Assembly: GCA_903877135.1 (NCBI GenBank) | Contig: CAIRCN010000046.1 | Location: 1 to 50,787, forward strand | Reading direction: 5' to 3' | From: an uncultured Opitutia bacterium | GTDB taxonomy: Bacteria; Verrucomicrobiota; Verrucomicrobiia; Opitutales; Opitutaceae | Length of the DNA stretch: 50,787 nt | Shown: positions 7,839 through 17,293 of the stretch, piece by piece | Layout: every line of letters starts with the position of its first letter | Position numbering within the stretch: the stretch's first letter is position 1 | Position numbers and translations under genes: made by a program | Notes under the pieces: generated by a model | Database searches by the model: none | What the model was told of the DNA's origin: nothing | The model's input: only the letters and a program-made list of their open reading frames with translations

Positions 7839-9434
7839 TTACGGAATTGAGGTGACGCGAAACGACAGAAAATCGGCGTGTCCTGCGGCTGCGTTGCCGA
7901 CAGCATCGGCAAACACGCCGACCTTCGCGCCGACCCAGCGTCCGGCCACCGCAGCGAACTCGTCGCCCAGCGGGATGAACGCGCCACCATCCGCGCAGTA
8001 ACTGAAACGGCAACGCGCGCCGTCAGTCACCGTGACACGGAGAGAGATTTTCACCGTTGTGACAGGGACAGTCGCGATGATCGTCTCTGGGTGATCCGCA
8101 CTGGTGTCGCGGCATGCGGCTTGCACCACTTCCAAGCCGGCACTGGTTCGGCGCAGACCGATCCACGCGTAGTCCGCGCCAAACACCACCAGGCCGGCGC
8201 GCCCACCGGCGTCGCCTGCGGACGCGAGTTCCATCTCCGTCGTCGCTGTGAACCGCGGCGCGGAAAATTTCTGCATCAACAGATACGGCGCGGCCGCGAG
8301 GTTCGGGAGCGCGGATGGCTGGGCCTCCAACCGAAGCGCACCGTGCCGGCCCGAAAGTGAAAAACAATTCGCAACCGGATTAGCCTGCCATTGCCACTGG
8401 AGACCGAGACTCGGGGAGTCGAACGTATCACTGGTCGGCGGCACGGCGAGCGATTGCGTCGGGAGCGCGGGTTTCGCGTGCCTGAGGACGGGCTCACCCT
8501 TTCCGTCGCCATCGGGATCGTTCCCGATCACCGGCCAACTGTCGCGCCACACCACCGGCTGCAGATGCACGACGCGACCATAGGCGCCCTGATCTTGAAA
8601 ATGCAGGAACCACCACTCGCCCGCCGGCGTGTCGACGAGCGCGCCCTGGTGCGGCCCGTTGATCGGGGTCTTGCCCTGATCGAGGACTATGCGGTCCTCG
8701 TAAGGTCCGCGGATGGCTCGCGCGCGGAATACCGACTGCCAGCCGGTCGCGACCCCGCCGGCGGGCGCGAACACGTAATACCAGCCGTCATGCTTGTAGA
8801 GTTTCGGTCCCTCAAGCGTAGAGTAGTTGGGTAATCTGTGCCCGTCGATGACGACGCCAAGGGTTTCCACGACGCGCGAGCCGCTGGCGTCGAGGCGCAG
8901 CAAGGTCAGGACGTTGTTGATACCGGCGCGGCTTTTGGCCCAGCCGTGAATCAGGTAAACGCGACCGTCGTCGTCCCATAGCGGACACGGGTCGATCAGG
9001 CCCTGCCCGCCTTGAACAAGCACGGGGGCACTCCACGGGCCATGTGGGTCGACCGCCGTCGTGACATAGAGGCCGAAGTCAGGATCGGGGTAGTAAATCC
9101 AATATTTGCCTGCGTGGTGGCGAATGGCAGGCGCCCACACCCCTTTGCCGTGCTGGGGCGTCGCGAAATTTTCCTCTGGCACGAGCTGCGGCAGCGCGTG
9201 GCCTTCGAGACTCCAGCTGACCAAGTCGCGCGAGTGCAGCAGCGGCAGGCCGGGGACATGGTTGAAGCTCGACGACGTCATCCAGTAGTCGCCGCCCACG
9301 CGCACAACGTCGGGATCCGAGTAGTCAGCGTAGAGGACCGGGTTCTGATACCGGCCGTCACCCAAATCGGGCACCCAGCGTGCGGCGGCGGGAATTGGCG
9401 ACAGGGCGGTCATGAGCAAGAGAGTCAGAATCAC
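7839..9434 (-). CDS. Secreted glycoside hydrolase family 43 (subfamily 12-like) with C-terminal beta-sandwich
   Basis: This is a probable arabinofuranosidase or xylosidase acting on pectin side chains. The five-bladed propeller covers about residues 28-310. The expected acids are visible: Asp40 in YSDPDVV (base), Asp148 in GLIDPCP (modulator) and Glu208 in TLEGPKLY (acid). A C-terminal domain of about 200 residues (about 330-531) resembles the GH43 C2 beta-sandwich. The GTG at 9434 is chosen because it overlaps the stop of the MFS gene as GTGA and because it completes a signal peptide (MILTLLLMTALSPIPAAA). The next ATG at 9413 would cut the signal sequence. The product is likely periplasmic. 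Confidence 0.85.
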   Translation of the reverse strand: MILTLLLMTALSPIPAAARWVPDLGDGRYQNPVLYADYSDPDVVRVGGDYWMTSSSFNHVPGLPLLHSRDLVSWSLEGHALPQLVPEENFATPQHGKGVWAPAIRHHAGKYWIYYPDPDFGLYVTTAVDPHGPWSAPVLVQGGQGLIDPCPLWDDDGRVYLIHGWAKSRAGINNVLTLLRLDASGSRVVETLGVVIDGHRLPNYSTLEGPKLYKHDGWYYVFAPAGGVATGWQSVFRARAIRGPYEDRIVLDQGKTPINGPHQGALVDTPAGEWWFLHFQDQGAYGRVVHLQPVVWRDSWPVIGNDPDGDGKGEPVLRHAKPALPTQSLAVPPTSDTFDSPSLGLQWQWQANPVANCFSLSGRHGALRLEAQPSALPNLAAAPYLLMQKFSAPRFTATTEMELASAGDAGGRAGLVVFGADYAWIGLRRTSAGLEVVQAACRDTSADHPETIIATVPVTTVKISLRVTVTDGARCRFSYCADGGAFIPLGDEFAAVAGRWVGAKVGVFADAVGNAAAGHADFLSFRVTSIP

Positions 9435-10816
9435 GCGACGGAAACCGGCATCGGTGCACCGAGGCGGGGGACAAGGAGTTGGATCGCGAGAAGCGAGAGC
9501 AGATACATGCCGGAGAAGTAAGCGAACACCGGCACGTAGCTGCCGGTCCGCTGCAGAATCTCGCCGGTGAAACCGTTCACAAAGCCACCGGTGAAATACG
9601 CGACGAAGCCGCCGAGGCCGACCACAGAGCTGACCGCATCCCGCGGCATCGTGTCGGAGACGACACTGAAGAGGTTGGCCGACCAACCCTGGTGAGCCGA
9701 ACCAGCGAGACCGACAATGAGGACAGTAAGTAACACCGTGCCGGCGAAAGGCGCGAGCAGCACAGGCAAGACGGCGAAGGCGCAAAGGAGCAGCGAGACC
9801 TTGCGCGCGGCATTGACCGTCCAGCCGCGGCTAAGCAGCCGACCAGCTAGCCAGCCGCCGGCGACACCGCCCACCGCCGCAAGGGCAAAGAAGGCGCCCG
9901 TCCACCAGCCCACCGCCTGCGTCGTGAGAGTGAAACGACGGCCTAGAAAATCAGGAACGAAAAACTGATAAAATCCCCAAGCTGGGCCGGCCAAAATGCT
10001 GGCGATCACGTAAGCCCACACGGCGCGATGGCGGAGGAGCAAGAGCCAGGGCACGCGGGCCGGCTGCGCCTCGTCCGCCGGCCGGTCTTGCCGGATGTAG
10101 GCGAGTTCGGCCGGTGTGAGGCGGCCGTGTTTCTCTGGAGCCTCGTAAATCAGCCACCACGCCGCCACCCAGACGAAGCCGGTGCCGCCGGTGATGTAGA
10201 AGGTCGATTGCCAGCCGAGGTGAGTGTAGAGCCAGGGCACAGCGAAGGGACAGACGATCGCGCCGACGTTCGTGCCGGCGTTGAAGACGCCGGTGGCGAG
10301 TGCGCGCTCCCTCACGGGATACCACTCGGCCACCGCCTTGATGGCACCGGGGAAATTTCCGCCCTCAGACATCCCGAGCACGATGCGCGCAAGCATGAAA
10401 CCGGCCGCGGTCATCGGCATGGCGAGTGTCATCCAAACCACGCCCTTTTCAGCCCACGAAAACCACGGATAGGTCATCGTGAACTGCCCGCCGACCCCGA
10501 TGAGATCGCAGAGACCGTGCGCCAACGCAGCACAGCTCCACGCGAGCACGAAGATGGGCAGCCCCTTCTTCACGCCCCAGCGGTCCATCAGCCGGCCGCC
10601 AAAGAGGTAGCCGAAGGCGTAGGCAAACGAGAACGCCGCGGTGATCCAGCCGTAATCCGCGTCGGTCCAGCCGAGGTCGCGGCAGAGATCCTTCTTGAGG
10701 ATCGCGAGCACGAGCCGGTCGATGTAGTTCACCGCCACCGAGAAAAACAGCAGGCCGCAGATGACCCAGCGGAAGTTGCCGGGTGGCGCGAAAGAATTGT
10801 CGGGAGCGGAAGTCAT
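9431..10816 (-). CDS. MFS transporter, hexuronate/anion:cation symporter type
   Basis: This is an inner-membrane importer of the major facilitator superfamily, most like the ACS group (ExuT and relatives) that takes up galacturonate or glucuronate. The 461 residues hold about 12 membrane helices. The first carries VNYIDRLVLA, the ACS signature (NYxDR). A GGRLMDRWG loop follows at about 73-81, and EGGNFPGAIKAVAEW at about 154-168 matches the hallmark of this group. The gene is 12 bp from the upstream GH28 gene and its stop overlaps the GH43 start by 4 bp. A second transporter of the same type lies at 15.8-17.2 kb; the two may divide mono-uronates and short oligomers. Confidence 0.85.
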   Translation of the reverse strand: MTSAPDNSFAPPGNFRWVICGLLFFSVAVNYIDRLVLAILKKDLCRDLGWTDADYGWITAAFSFAYAFGYLFGGRLMDRWGVKKGLPIFVLAWSCAALAHGLCDLIGVGGQFTMTYPWFSWAEKGVVWMTLAMPMTAAGFMLARIVLGMSEGGNFPGAIKAVAEWYPVRERALATGVFNAGTNVGAIVCPFAVPWLYTHLGWQSTFYITGGTGFVWVAAWWLIYEAPEKHGRLTPAELAYIRQDRPADEAQPARVPWLLLLRHRAVWAYVIASILAGPAWGFYQFFVPDFLGRRFTLTTQAVGWWTGAFFALAAVGGVAGGWLAGRLLSRGWTVNAARKVSLLLCAFAVLPVLLAPFAGTVLLTVLIVGLAGSAHQGWSANLFSVVSDTMPRDAVSSVVGLGGFVAYFTGGFVNGFTGEILQRTGSYVPVFAYFSGMYLLSLLAIQLLVPRLGAPMPVSVA

Positions 10817-10828
10817 CGGGCTGGACGG

Positions 10829-12202
10829 TCAGCGTTGATCGGCGTCGCGCACGAGTGGCGTGTTGGCGTGCGCCACAGCGGTGGTGAGGCGGGTGGCATC
10901 CACGGCTGAGCTGTTCTTGGTGACTAGCGCGGAACCATTCGCGGTATTGATGCGAACGTCGCGAAAGACGATGTCGCGGGCGTTGGTCACGGTGAAACCT
11001 GTCTGCGCGTCAATCTGCACGTCGGTGAAGGTGATGTTCTCGATCAGCATCTCGCGCAGGCCGGTGATCGAACCAGCGCTCTTCGCGCCACGAGCGGTGA
11101 TGGCGCTGAAATGGAAATCACGGTAGCGCGGCGTGCCCTCGTCAACTGGGCACACGTCCTCCGGTTTGCCACCACTCGAATAAAAAGTTGTGATAGTAAA
11201 CGGCGACGGCACACCGGTCATCACGATGTTCGAGACATTCAGCCCCTCGACCACGCCGCCGCGGCCGCGCTGAGACTTAATGCGGATGCCGATGTCGGTC
11301 TCCTGAAAAACGCAGTTCGTAACGACAACGTTGCGCACGCCGCCGGACATCTCGCTACCGATCGTCACGCCACCGTGCCCGTGCCTCATCACGCAGTTGG
11401 CGATTGTGATGTTCTCGTCGGGCCGGCCCATTCTTCGGCCGAGTTCGTTGAGGCCGGATTTCAACGTCACGCAGTCGTCGCCGGTATCAATGCGGCAGTT
11501 GAGGATTTGCACATTGCGGCAGGACTCGGGGTTTATGCCATCGGTGTTGTGCGCCATGGTCGCCGGCGCATTGATCGTGATCCCGTCGATGCGGACGTTT
11601 TCACAGAGCATCGGGTGGACGTGCCACTCGGCGGAGTTGCGGAGGTTGACGTGTTCGAGGACCACGTCCTTGCAGCGAACGGGCCGAAACATATGCGGCC
11701 TTCCGCGCGCCAGCTTCAAGGCCTCGGCGCGTTCGGCGTCACTCTGCGGACCGGGAGGAAATTTGCGCGGGTCATTCAGGCGGACGCGTTTCCACCAGAC
11801 TGCACCCTGCCCATCAATCGTGCCGCGACCGGTGACTGTGATATTCTCGGCGTCGACGGCGTAGATGAGCGGGGCCATCACTTCGCGATCATCGCCCCAG
11901 ACGCTCATGGTCGCGGGATAGTCGGCGGGGGTTTCACTGCCGAGAATGGTGGCTCCACCGGCAATCTCCAAAGTAATGTGACTTCTTAGTTCAATAGTGC
12001 CGGTTAGATAACGGCCCGGGGGGACGAGCACCATGCCGCCTCCTGCGGCGACCGCGGCTGCGACAGCACGTTCGAATGCCTTGGTCTCAAGCGCGACACC
12101 ATCACCCACAGCGCCAAAGTCACGGACGCTGTAGACCGCTGTTGACGCCGTGCAGGACAAAGTAGTCGCAACCAGAAATAGGAGTGGCAGTTTCAAGTTC
12201 AT
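10829..12202 (-). CDS. Glycoside hydrolase family 28 (polygalacturonase or rhamnogalacturonan hydrolase)
   Basis: This is a secreted right-handed beta-helix hydrolase acting on galacturonan. The 457 residues begin with a signal peptide (1 to about 21), then VRDFGAVGDG at about 26-35, typical of the N-terminal turn. Catalytic motifs are all present: NTDG 219-222, TGDD 240-243, HGHGG 274-278 and RIK 307-309. The start at 12202 forms an ATGA overlap with the stop of the upstream esterase. The QxxE-rich insert at about 150-170 and the general pattern resemble exo-acting bacterial members, but mode of attack cannot be read from sequence. A different GH28 lineage is seen at 33.7 kb and inside the giant frame. 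Confidence 0.93.
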   Translation of the reverse strand: MNLKLPLLFLVATTLSCTASTAVYSVRDFGAVGDGVALETKAFERAVAAAVAAGGGMVLVPPGRYLTGTIELRSHITLEIAGGATILGSETPADYPATMSVWGDDREVMAPLIYAVDAENITVTGRGTIDGQGAVWWKRVRLNDPRKFPPGPQSDAERAEALKLARGRPHMFRPVRCKDVVLEHVNLRNSAEWHVHPMLCENVRIDGITINAPATMAHNTDGINPESCRNVQILNCRIDTGDDCVTLKSGLNELGRRMGRPDENITIANCVMRHGHGGVTIGSEMSGGVRNVVVTNCVFQETDIGIRIKSQRGRGGVVEGLNVSNIVMTGVPSPFTITTFYSSGGKPEDVCPVDEGTPRYRDFHFSAITARGAKSAGSITGLREMLIENITFTDVQIDAQTGFTVTNARDIVFRDVRINTANGSALVTKNSSAVDATRLTTAVAHANTPLVRDADQR

Positions 12203-13077
12203 GTGCGTTTCAGTGTGCCCCGGACATCCAGCACTTCGCACAGCCAGGCGATCATGCGGGTCTCGTAATCGGGCATAAATTTCTGCCATGCGTTCAATCC
12301 GTGCGGCGCGCTCGGAATCGTGATCAAGTCGCACCGCACGCCGCAGGCGCGCAGTTTGGCCTGAAATTCGAGCGACTGCTGGATCGGCACTGACTTGTCG
12401 GCGTCGCCGTGGAGGAGCAGGAACGGCGGCAGCCCCACGTGCACGTGGTTCAGTGGCGAGATGTCGCGGAGCAGGGCGAGCGACTCCGGGGTGAGCGCCT
12501 TCGGCCGGTCGAGCAGGTTCTGCAGCGAGGTGCTCAATCCACCGCGGATGGGCAGGTCCTGCTCGTGGTTTGTCACCGGCGCAAACCCGACGACGGCCTG
12601 CACTCTCGTATCGTCGCCGGCCAGCGTAGCCGCGAGGCAAACAAGATGTCCGCCGGCGGAGTGCCCGAAGAGGGCAATCCGCTTGGGATCGCCTTTGAAC
12701 TCGGCGGCGTGCGCCTTCACCCAGCGAATCGCGGATTGCACATCTTCCAGGCAGGCGGGCCAGCGGTATTGCGGCGCAAGCCGGTAGTTGATGGAGAACC
12801 AGGTGAACTTCGCCTCGGTGAGCGGCGCAAACCAGGGTGCGATGTCCGCGCTGTCTCCAGACGGCACACGTTGCCTGTCGCCGCGACTCCAGCCACCACC
12901 GTGCACGAGGATCGCCACCGGGAAGGGTCCGATGCCATCAGGCACATTCACATCGAGCAGCAGGCGCTCGCCGCCTGCCAGACCGTATTCGATATTCTGG
13001 CGCAATTCAGCGCGGAGGTCGGCCATCGCAAAAACGGCGAGCGCACCTCCAAACAGCAGGTGGGAAATTGTGTTCAC
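12199..13077 (-). CDS. Secreted alpha/beta-hydrolase esterase (BD-FAE/acetyl-esterase-like)
   Basis: This is a probable periplasmic carbohydrate esterase. The 292 residues start with a signal-like sequence and contain the oxyanion motif HGGGW at 59-63, the nucleophile GHSAG (Ser140), Asp227 in HGDADKSVP and His259 in APHG, a complete triad. Such enzymes remove acetyl or feruloyl groups from pectin or xylan. The GTG at 13077 is chosen because it overlaps the upstream stop as GTGA and removes a non-secretory extension; the next gene overlaps at the other end as ATGA. Tight coupling to CE8-CE12 and GH28 points to pectin de-esterification. Confidence 0.85.
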   Translation of the reverse strand: MNTISHLLFGGALAVFAMADLRAELRQNIEYGLAGGERLLLDVNVPDGIGPFPVAILVHGGGWSRGDRQRVPSGDSADIAPWFAPLTEAKFTWFSINYRLAPQYRWPACLEDVQSAIRWVKAHAAEFKGDPKRIALFGHSAGGHLVCLAATLAGDDTRVQAVVGFAPVTNHEQDLPIRGGLSTSLQNLLDRPKALTPESLALLRDISPLNHVHVGLPPFLLLHGDADKSVPIQQSLEFQAKLRACGVRCDLITIPSAPHGLNAWQKFMPDYETRMIAWLCEVLDVRGTLKRT

Positions 13078-14714
13078 GGCGCGGGTAGAGGCGGAGCGAA
13101 CGGCAAACATAGCCGACGCATTTCGGCAGCGGCCAGGTTCGCGATGAGACGGGCGCCTTTCTCGACCGAGTGCGTGTTGTCGGTCTTACCCTCGGGAAGG
13201 CGTGGGTGCTCGCCAGACGCGAAGTTCATGAAGAGTTTTTTAGAACCCTCGGGACCGTGGCCGGTGACCAACTGGCGCGTCACGGCTTCCATGTCCAGCA
13301 GCGGCACGTGCTCGCTGGCGGCGACTTCACGCACCGCGACCAGATAGGCACCGTGCATGTCTTTGAGGTGGCCGGATTCATCCCAAGCGCGCCGGACAAC
13401 CGGAGTGGCGAGGACCGGATTGGCTCCATGGGCGCGCACATCCTGCACGAAATGCCGCAAGTTGGCGGGATACTCGGTTGACGGATCGGTGTAACGCGTA
13501 GGGTCGTCCTTCTTGGCGTCGTTGTGGCCGAATTGGATGACCACCCAATCATTCGGCTTCAGCTGCGTGAGCAGCAAGTCCCAATGGCCCAGGGCGCGAA
13601 ACGATTTCGTGCTGCGACCGTTGACGGCGTAATTCACGAACCGCCAGGGCGGCCGGACGAGTTCGCGAAAAAGCTGGCCCCAGCCGCGCTCAGGGAAATC
13701 AAGTTCGGGTTTGTCCGCCATGGTCGAGTCGCCGGCAAAGTGGATCGTCGGAGCCGGCGCGGGATCCCAGCCATCTGGACCAGCAAGGACGGCGGCGGAG
13801 GTGAATCGAGCAGCCTCACCTGAACCCATCTTCTTGGCCCAAGCCGCGCGCTGCGTCGGTTGCGCGCCGGGGCCAGAACTTTCAAATTCGGCATAGTAAG
13901 TGGTTTTCTCCGCGTCGGGCTTTTTCCAGTTGTTCCAGCCTTCCGGGCGAACCACCGCCGACATTTCCGTGCGCACAAAAACCGTCTGGGCATAATTGCG
14001 CCACGGACGACCGAGGTAGGTCTGCACGCCCTCGGCTCCAGTGATGGTGCAATCGGAAAACACGAACCCGCAGGCTGCGCCTTGTGGCGTAGAGGCCGCC
14101 GTGATGTAGCCGTCCCGGAGACAATGGATGTGGCAGCGTTCGAAATACGCCGTGGCGGCACCGAAGATGAAATCCACGTGGCCCTCGATGTAACAGTCGG
14201 CAAAATAGTGGCGGCCGCGGTTGACGAGGATGGTGTCCTGCCAGCCGAGAAACCTGCAGTGACGAAAGACGACGCGGTCGCCATCCACGCGGAGCGCAAG
14301 CGCCTGGCCGACCGGGCCAGCGCTGTTCGCCATAGTGAGATTTTCCCAGACCATGCCGTCGCCGTCGACCTGCACGGTGGGGGTGTGGAAGGTGCCGATA
14401 GGCTTGCCGTCGGGTCCGGGCAGTTTGGCGTTGAGGTCGAACGTGATGATCGTCTTCACCGCGTCCTCGCCGATGACCGCGATGTAGCCTCGCTCGCGCT
14501 GAACGTAGATGCGTTCGCGGTATGTTCCGTTTTTGACGAAAATGGTCCAGCGCGGGGCGGCCGGGTCGGTCTGCAGGGGCGCGGCACTGATCGCTACTTG
14601 GACCGAGCGGAATTGACCGGAACCGTCGGTAGCGACGATGGCGTCTGGCGGCGCGGCGCTTGTGACGAGCGGCAGAGCGAGAAGAAAACAGAAAACTGCG
14701 AACCAACGCTTCAT
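13074..14714 (-). CDS. Pectin methylesterase (CE8) fused to rhamnogalacturonan acetylesterase (CE12)
   Basis: This two-enzyme secreted protein has 546 residues with a signal peptide (1 to about 20). Residues about 25-310 are a CE8 beta-helix with WQD (Asp160), GHVDFIFG (Asp181) and GRPW (Arg236), the methylesterase catalytic set. Residues about 320-540 are a GDSL/SGNH hydrolase of the CE12 kind: AGDSTM (Ser330), the Gly of NGRS, GHND 396-399 and DNTH 512-515 with the catalytic Asp and His. One polypeptide would therefore remove both methyl and acetyl esters before lyase attack. It is 3 bp from the PL10 gene and overlaps the esterase by 4 bp. Confidence 0.93.
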   Translation of the reverse strand: MKRWFAVFCFLLALPLVTSAAPPDAIVATDGSGQFRSVQVAISAAPLQTDPAAPRWTIFVKNGTYRERIYVQRERGYIAVIGEDAVKTIITFDLNAKLPGPDGKPIGTFHTPTVQVDGDGMVWENLTMANSAGPVGQALALRVDGDRVVFRHCRFLGWQDTILVNRGRHYFADCYIEGHVDFIFGAATAYFERCHIHCLRDGYITAASTPQGAACGFVFSDCTITGAEGVQTYLGRPWRNYAQTVFVRTEMSAVVRPEGWNNWKKPDAEKTTYYAEFESSGPGAQPTQRAAWAKKMGSGEAARFTSAAVLAGPDGWDPAPAPTIHFAGDSTMADKPELDFPERGWGQLFRELVRPPWRFVNYAVNGRSTKSFRALGHWDLLLTQLKPNDWVVIQFGHNDAKKDDPTRYTDPSTEYPANLRHFVQDVRAHGANPVLATPVVRRAWDESGHLKDMHGAYLVAVREVAASEHVPLLDMEAVTRQLVTGHGPEGSKKLFMNFASGEHPRLPEGKTDNTHSVEKGARLIANLAAAEMRRLCLPFAPPLPAP

Positions 14715-14717
14715 GTT

Positions 14718-15785
14718 TCAACAGCAACGTTTCAGCCAGCGCGCCGCCCATTCGGGGTAGTCGCGCTCGATGAGTTTCGCTGGTTCCTCGACATACCAGC
14801 GGTAACCGGCGCGCCGCTCCGGCTCAATTTCGGCGAGACTGTAACGGATGACCGCATCGCGTCCGCCGAAAATCGGGCGGTTGGTGCCGATCTCGTAAAA
14901 ACGGGCCCACAGCGGCGGCGCGTGCGGATCAGGCACAACTTTGCGGTCGGCTCCGTGCGGCAAACCAGGTGCCGGCACCACGACTACGCGCAGGCCAGTG
15001 ATCTTGACCAACTCAAACCAAGTCACCGCACCCTGCACCGCTGCGATAATTTCTGGCGAAGGATTCTCGATACCCATCAGGAAACGCACGACGCCCACAC
15101 TCTCGCCACCAGAGAGGGATAGGTGCTCATATGTCCGCGCCGGCACGGGCTCGAAGGTGTTCTCATCGTGCTGCGCGCACCAGACGGTTTTCTTTCCGCC
15201 AACGACGATTTGGCAGCGCAGGATGCAGGTGATGCCCTTCTGGACCGCGCTGTCGGCCTTTGCGCGAGCCGTCTGGTCAAGCCAATCGAAGGGAGCGTGC
15301 CCTCTGGCAATGTCGCGCAGCAAGGTCATCACGCCGATCATGGCGTCGTCGTTGAACGTGATGTGCGTGTAGTAGCCGGGGATCAGCGGGTAGAACTGGG
15401 GCCAGCCGCCGTTATCGTATTGCGCGGCAAACAGGTAGCGGAGCCCGCGCAGAAACGCCTCGCGATAACGGGCCTCGGGCTGCGCCGCGTTCAACTGCGC
15501 GAGAAACCGCATCTGGGTGTAGGTGGCGTCGTTGTCGATCGTGGCTGCGGTGACATCCTCGTGATCGAAGTCATGCGGGCCGGGGGGCCGCGTCATGTCG
15601 TGGTTTTTCGGCCAACCGCCTGAGGGCGTTTGGTAGAGCAGAACATTGTCGGCGATGCTGCGCGCCTCCGCGGTTGCATACCATGCATCGGATTGGTGGA
15701 GCACGGCGCGCCAAGCCACCGCCGCCCTGGCGGACGGCGCAAAGAAGGCGGTGGTGAGCAGAACGAGCCGGAGGAAAAGGCGCAT
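14718..15785 (-). CDS. Pectate lyase family 10
   Basis: This enzyme cleaves de-esterified polygalacturonate by beta-elimination, giving 4,5-unsaturated oligomers. The 355 residues carry a signal peptide (1 to about 22) and an (alpha/alpha) toroid with the family's landmarks: GGWPKNHD at about 56-63, TIDNDATYTQMRFL at about 82-95, QYDNGGWPQFYPL at about 121-133, THITFNDDAMIGVM at about 139-153 and WCAQHDE at about 203-209. No carbohydrate-binding module is attached. It lies 2 bp after the MFS gene and 3 bp before CE8-CE12, so lyase and esterase are made together. Its products are the substrate for the GH105 domain and KduI. Confidence 0.92.
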   Translation of the reverse strand: MRLFLRLVLLTTAFFAPSARAAVAWRAVLHQSDAWYATAEARSIADNVLLYQTPSGGWPKNHDMTRPPGPHDFDHEDVTAATIDNDATYTQMRFLAQLNAAQPEARYREAFLRGLRYLFAAQYDNGGWPQFYPLIPGYYTHITFNDDAMIGVMTLLRDIARGHAPFDWLDQTARAKADSAVQKGITCILRCQIVVGGKKTVWCAQHDENTFEPVPARTYEHLSLSGGESVGVVRFLMGIENPSPEIIAAVQGAVTWFELVKITGLRVVVVPAPGLPHGADRKVVPDPHAPPLWARFYEIGTNRPIFGGRDAVIRYSLAEIEPERRAGYRWYVEEPAKLIERDYPEWAARWLKRCC

Positions 15786-15787
15786 GC

Positions 15788-17203
15788 TCAGGGGGACTTG
15801 AGCTGGATCATCGTGAACTTAGGCGCGAGTAGGTGCATGATGATCCACGCGATCAGGTAGGCGGTGCCGCAGACGACGAAGAGAATGCCGTAACCGAGCT
15901 CAATTTTGCCGATGGCCTGGAAATGCTGGAGCACCAGCCCGGCCACACGGGCAATGAGAATGCCGCCGACAGCGCCGGCCATGCCGCCGAGGCCCGTGAC
16001 CGAAGCGACGGCCTTTTTGGGGAACATATCGGAGGCAGTCGTGAAAATATTAGCCGACCAAGCCTGATGGGCCGAACAGGCAACGGCGATCGTGGCAACG
16101 GCGAACCAGGTGTTGATCGCGCCCAGCCGGGACGCCAGCAGCACGGAGAGCGGAAGGAGTGCGTAGAGGAACATCGCGAGCTTGCGCGCCTTGCTGGGAT
16201 CCATGCCCCCGTTGATGAATCGCTTCGGCAGCCAACCGCCGAGAATGGAGCCACCTGTGGCGACGGTGTAGACGAGCGCGACCGCGAACGGCCAGCTGAT
16301 CACGCCGGGGATGTCGGCCTTGTCGCCCGTGTAGCCGGCATGGGCGGCCATGTAGCTGGCAACCTTGCGGGCGTTTTCCCCGGTGAGAAACGCAGGCAGC
16401 CAGAAAAGATAGAACCACCAGATCGGATCCGTGAGGAACTTACCGATGATAAACGCCCAACTCTGGCGGAAGGTGAGCAGCCGCGCGCCCGAGATGCGCT
16501 TCACGGCCGTGTCGGCTTTTTCCGCCGCCTGTTCGTCCTGGTCGCTGTGGATGTAGTCATACTCGGCCTGCTGGAGGTGGCCGCTCTGTAGCTTTGCGGC
16601 GGGGGAAGCATACATCGCATACCAGAACGCGATCCAAATCAGGCCGATGGCTCCGGTGATGATGAAGGCCCATTCCCAGCCCCAAGCATCCGCAATATAG
16701 GGAACGGCGAGCGGCGCCATGATCGCGCCTACGTTCGCTCCGGAGTTATATAATCCGGTTGCAAAGGCGCGTTCCTTCTTCGGGAACCACTCAGCCATGG
16801 TTTTGTTCGCCGCCGGAAAATTGCCGGCCTCGCAAAACCCGAGCGCAGCACGCCAGAACCCAAAGGTGACCGTCGTGTGGCCAAACGCGTGGCCGATAGC
16901 TGCAAAGCTCCAGCCGATGAGCGAATAGGCGTAGCCAGACCGAGTGCCGACCCGGTCAATTAGGCGGCCCGCCGCCAACATGCCGATGGCATAGGCCACC
17001 TGGAAGCAGATCACCACCGTGGAGTAGTTCAGTTCCTGGCCGGCCTTGTCCGCCCCGAACACCCCATGGTCGGAAAGGGTCTGTTTCAACAAACCTAGGA
17101 CATTCCGGTCGAGGTAGTTGATGGTGGTGGCAAAGAAGACAAGGGCGCAGATCGTCCAGCGATAGCGGCCAATCTGTTCATTGAACTGGTTCAGCTTGTT
17201 CAT
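15788..17203 (-). CDS. MFS transporter, hexuronate (ExuT-like) type
   Basis: This is a second ACS-family symporter, 471 residues with about 12 helices. NYLDRNVLG in helix 1 and CEAGNFPAANKTMAEWFPKKERA at about 135-157 are the ExuT signatures. The ATG at 17203 is used, since the only upstream start in frame is a TTG eight codons earlier. It differs from the transporter at 9.4-10.8 kb in its longer periplasmic loops and in an insert of about 30 residues (AAHAGYTGDKADIPG region), so substrate preference probably differs too. PL10 begins 2 bp after its end. Confidence 0.87.
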   Translation of the reverse strand: MNKLNQFNEQIGRYRWTICALVFFATTINYLDRNVLGLLKQTLSDHGVFGADKAGQELNYSTVVICFQVAYAIGMLAAGRLIDRVGTRSGYAYSLIGWSFAAIGHAFGHTTVTFGFWRAALGFCEAGNFPAANKTMAEWFPKKERAFATGLYNSGANVGAIMAPLAVPYIADAWGWEWAFIITGAIGLIWIAFWYAMYASPAAKLQSGHLQQAEYDYIHSDQDEQAAEKADTAVKRISGARLLTFRQSWAFIIGKFLTDPIWWFYLFWLPAFLTGENARKVASYMAAHAGYTGDKADIPGVISWPFAVALVYTVATGGSILGGWLPKRFINGGMDPSKARKLAMFLYALLPLSVLLASRLGAINTWFAVATIAVACSAHQAWSANIFTTASDMFPKKAVASVTGLGGMAGAVGGILIARVAGLVLQHFQAIGKIELGYGILFVVCGTAYLIAWIIMHLLAPKFTMIQLKSP

Positions 17204-17293
17204 CGCGGGGTCACTGGGGAGGGGCAAGAAGGCAGGGGTTGGAGCGTCTTAGTGAACCGGCGGGGGTGCGGAGGGAGAGTTTCGGCTACGCGC

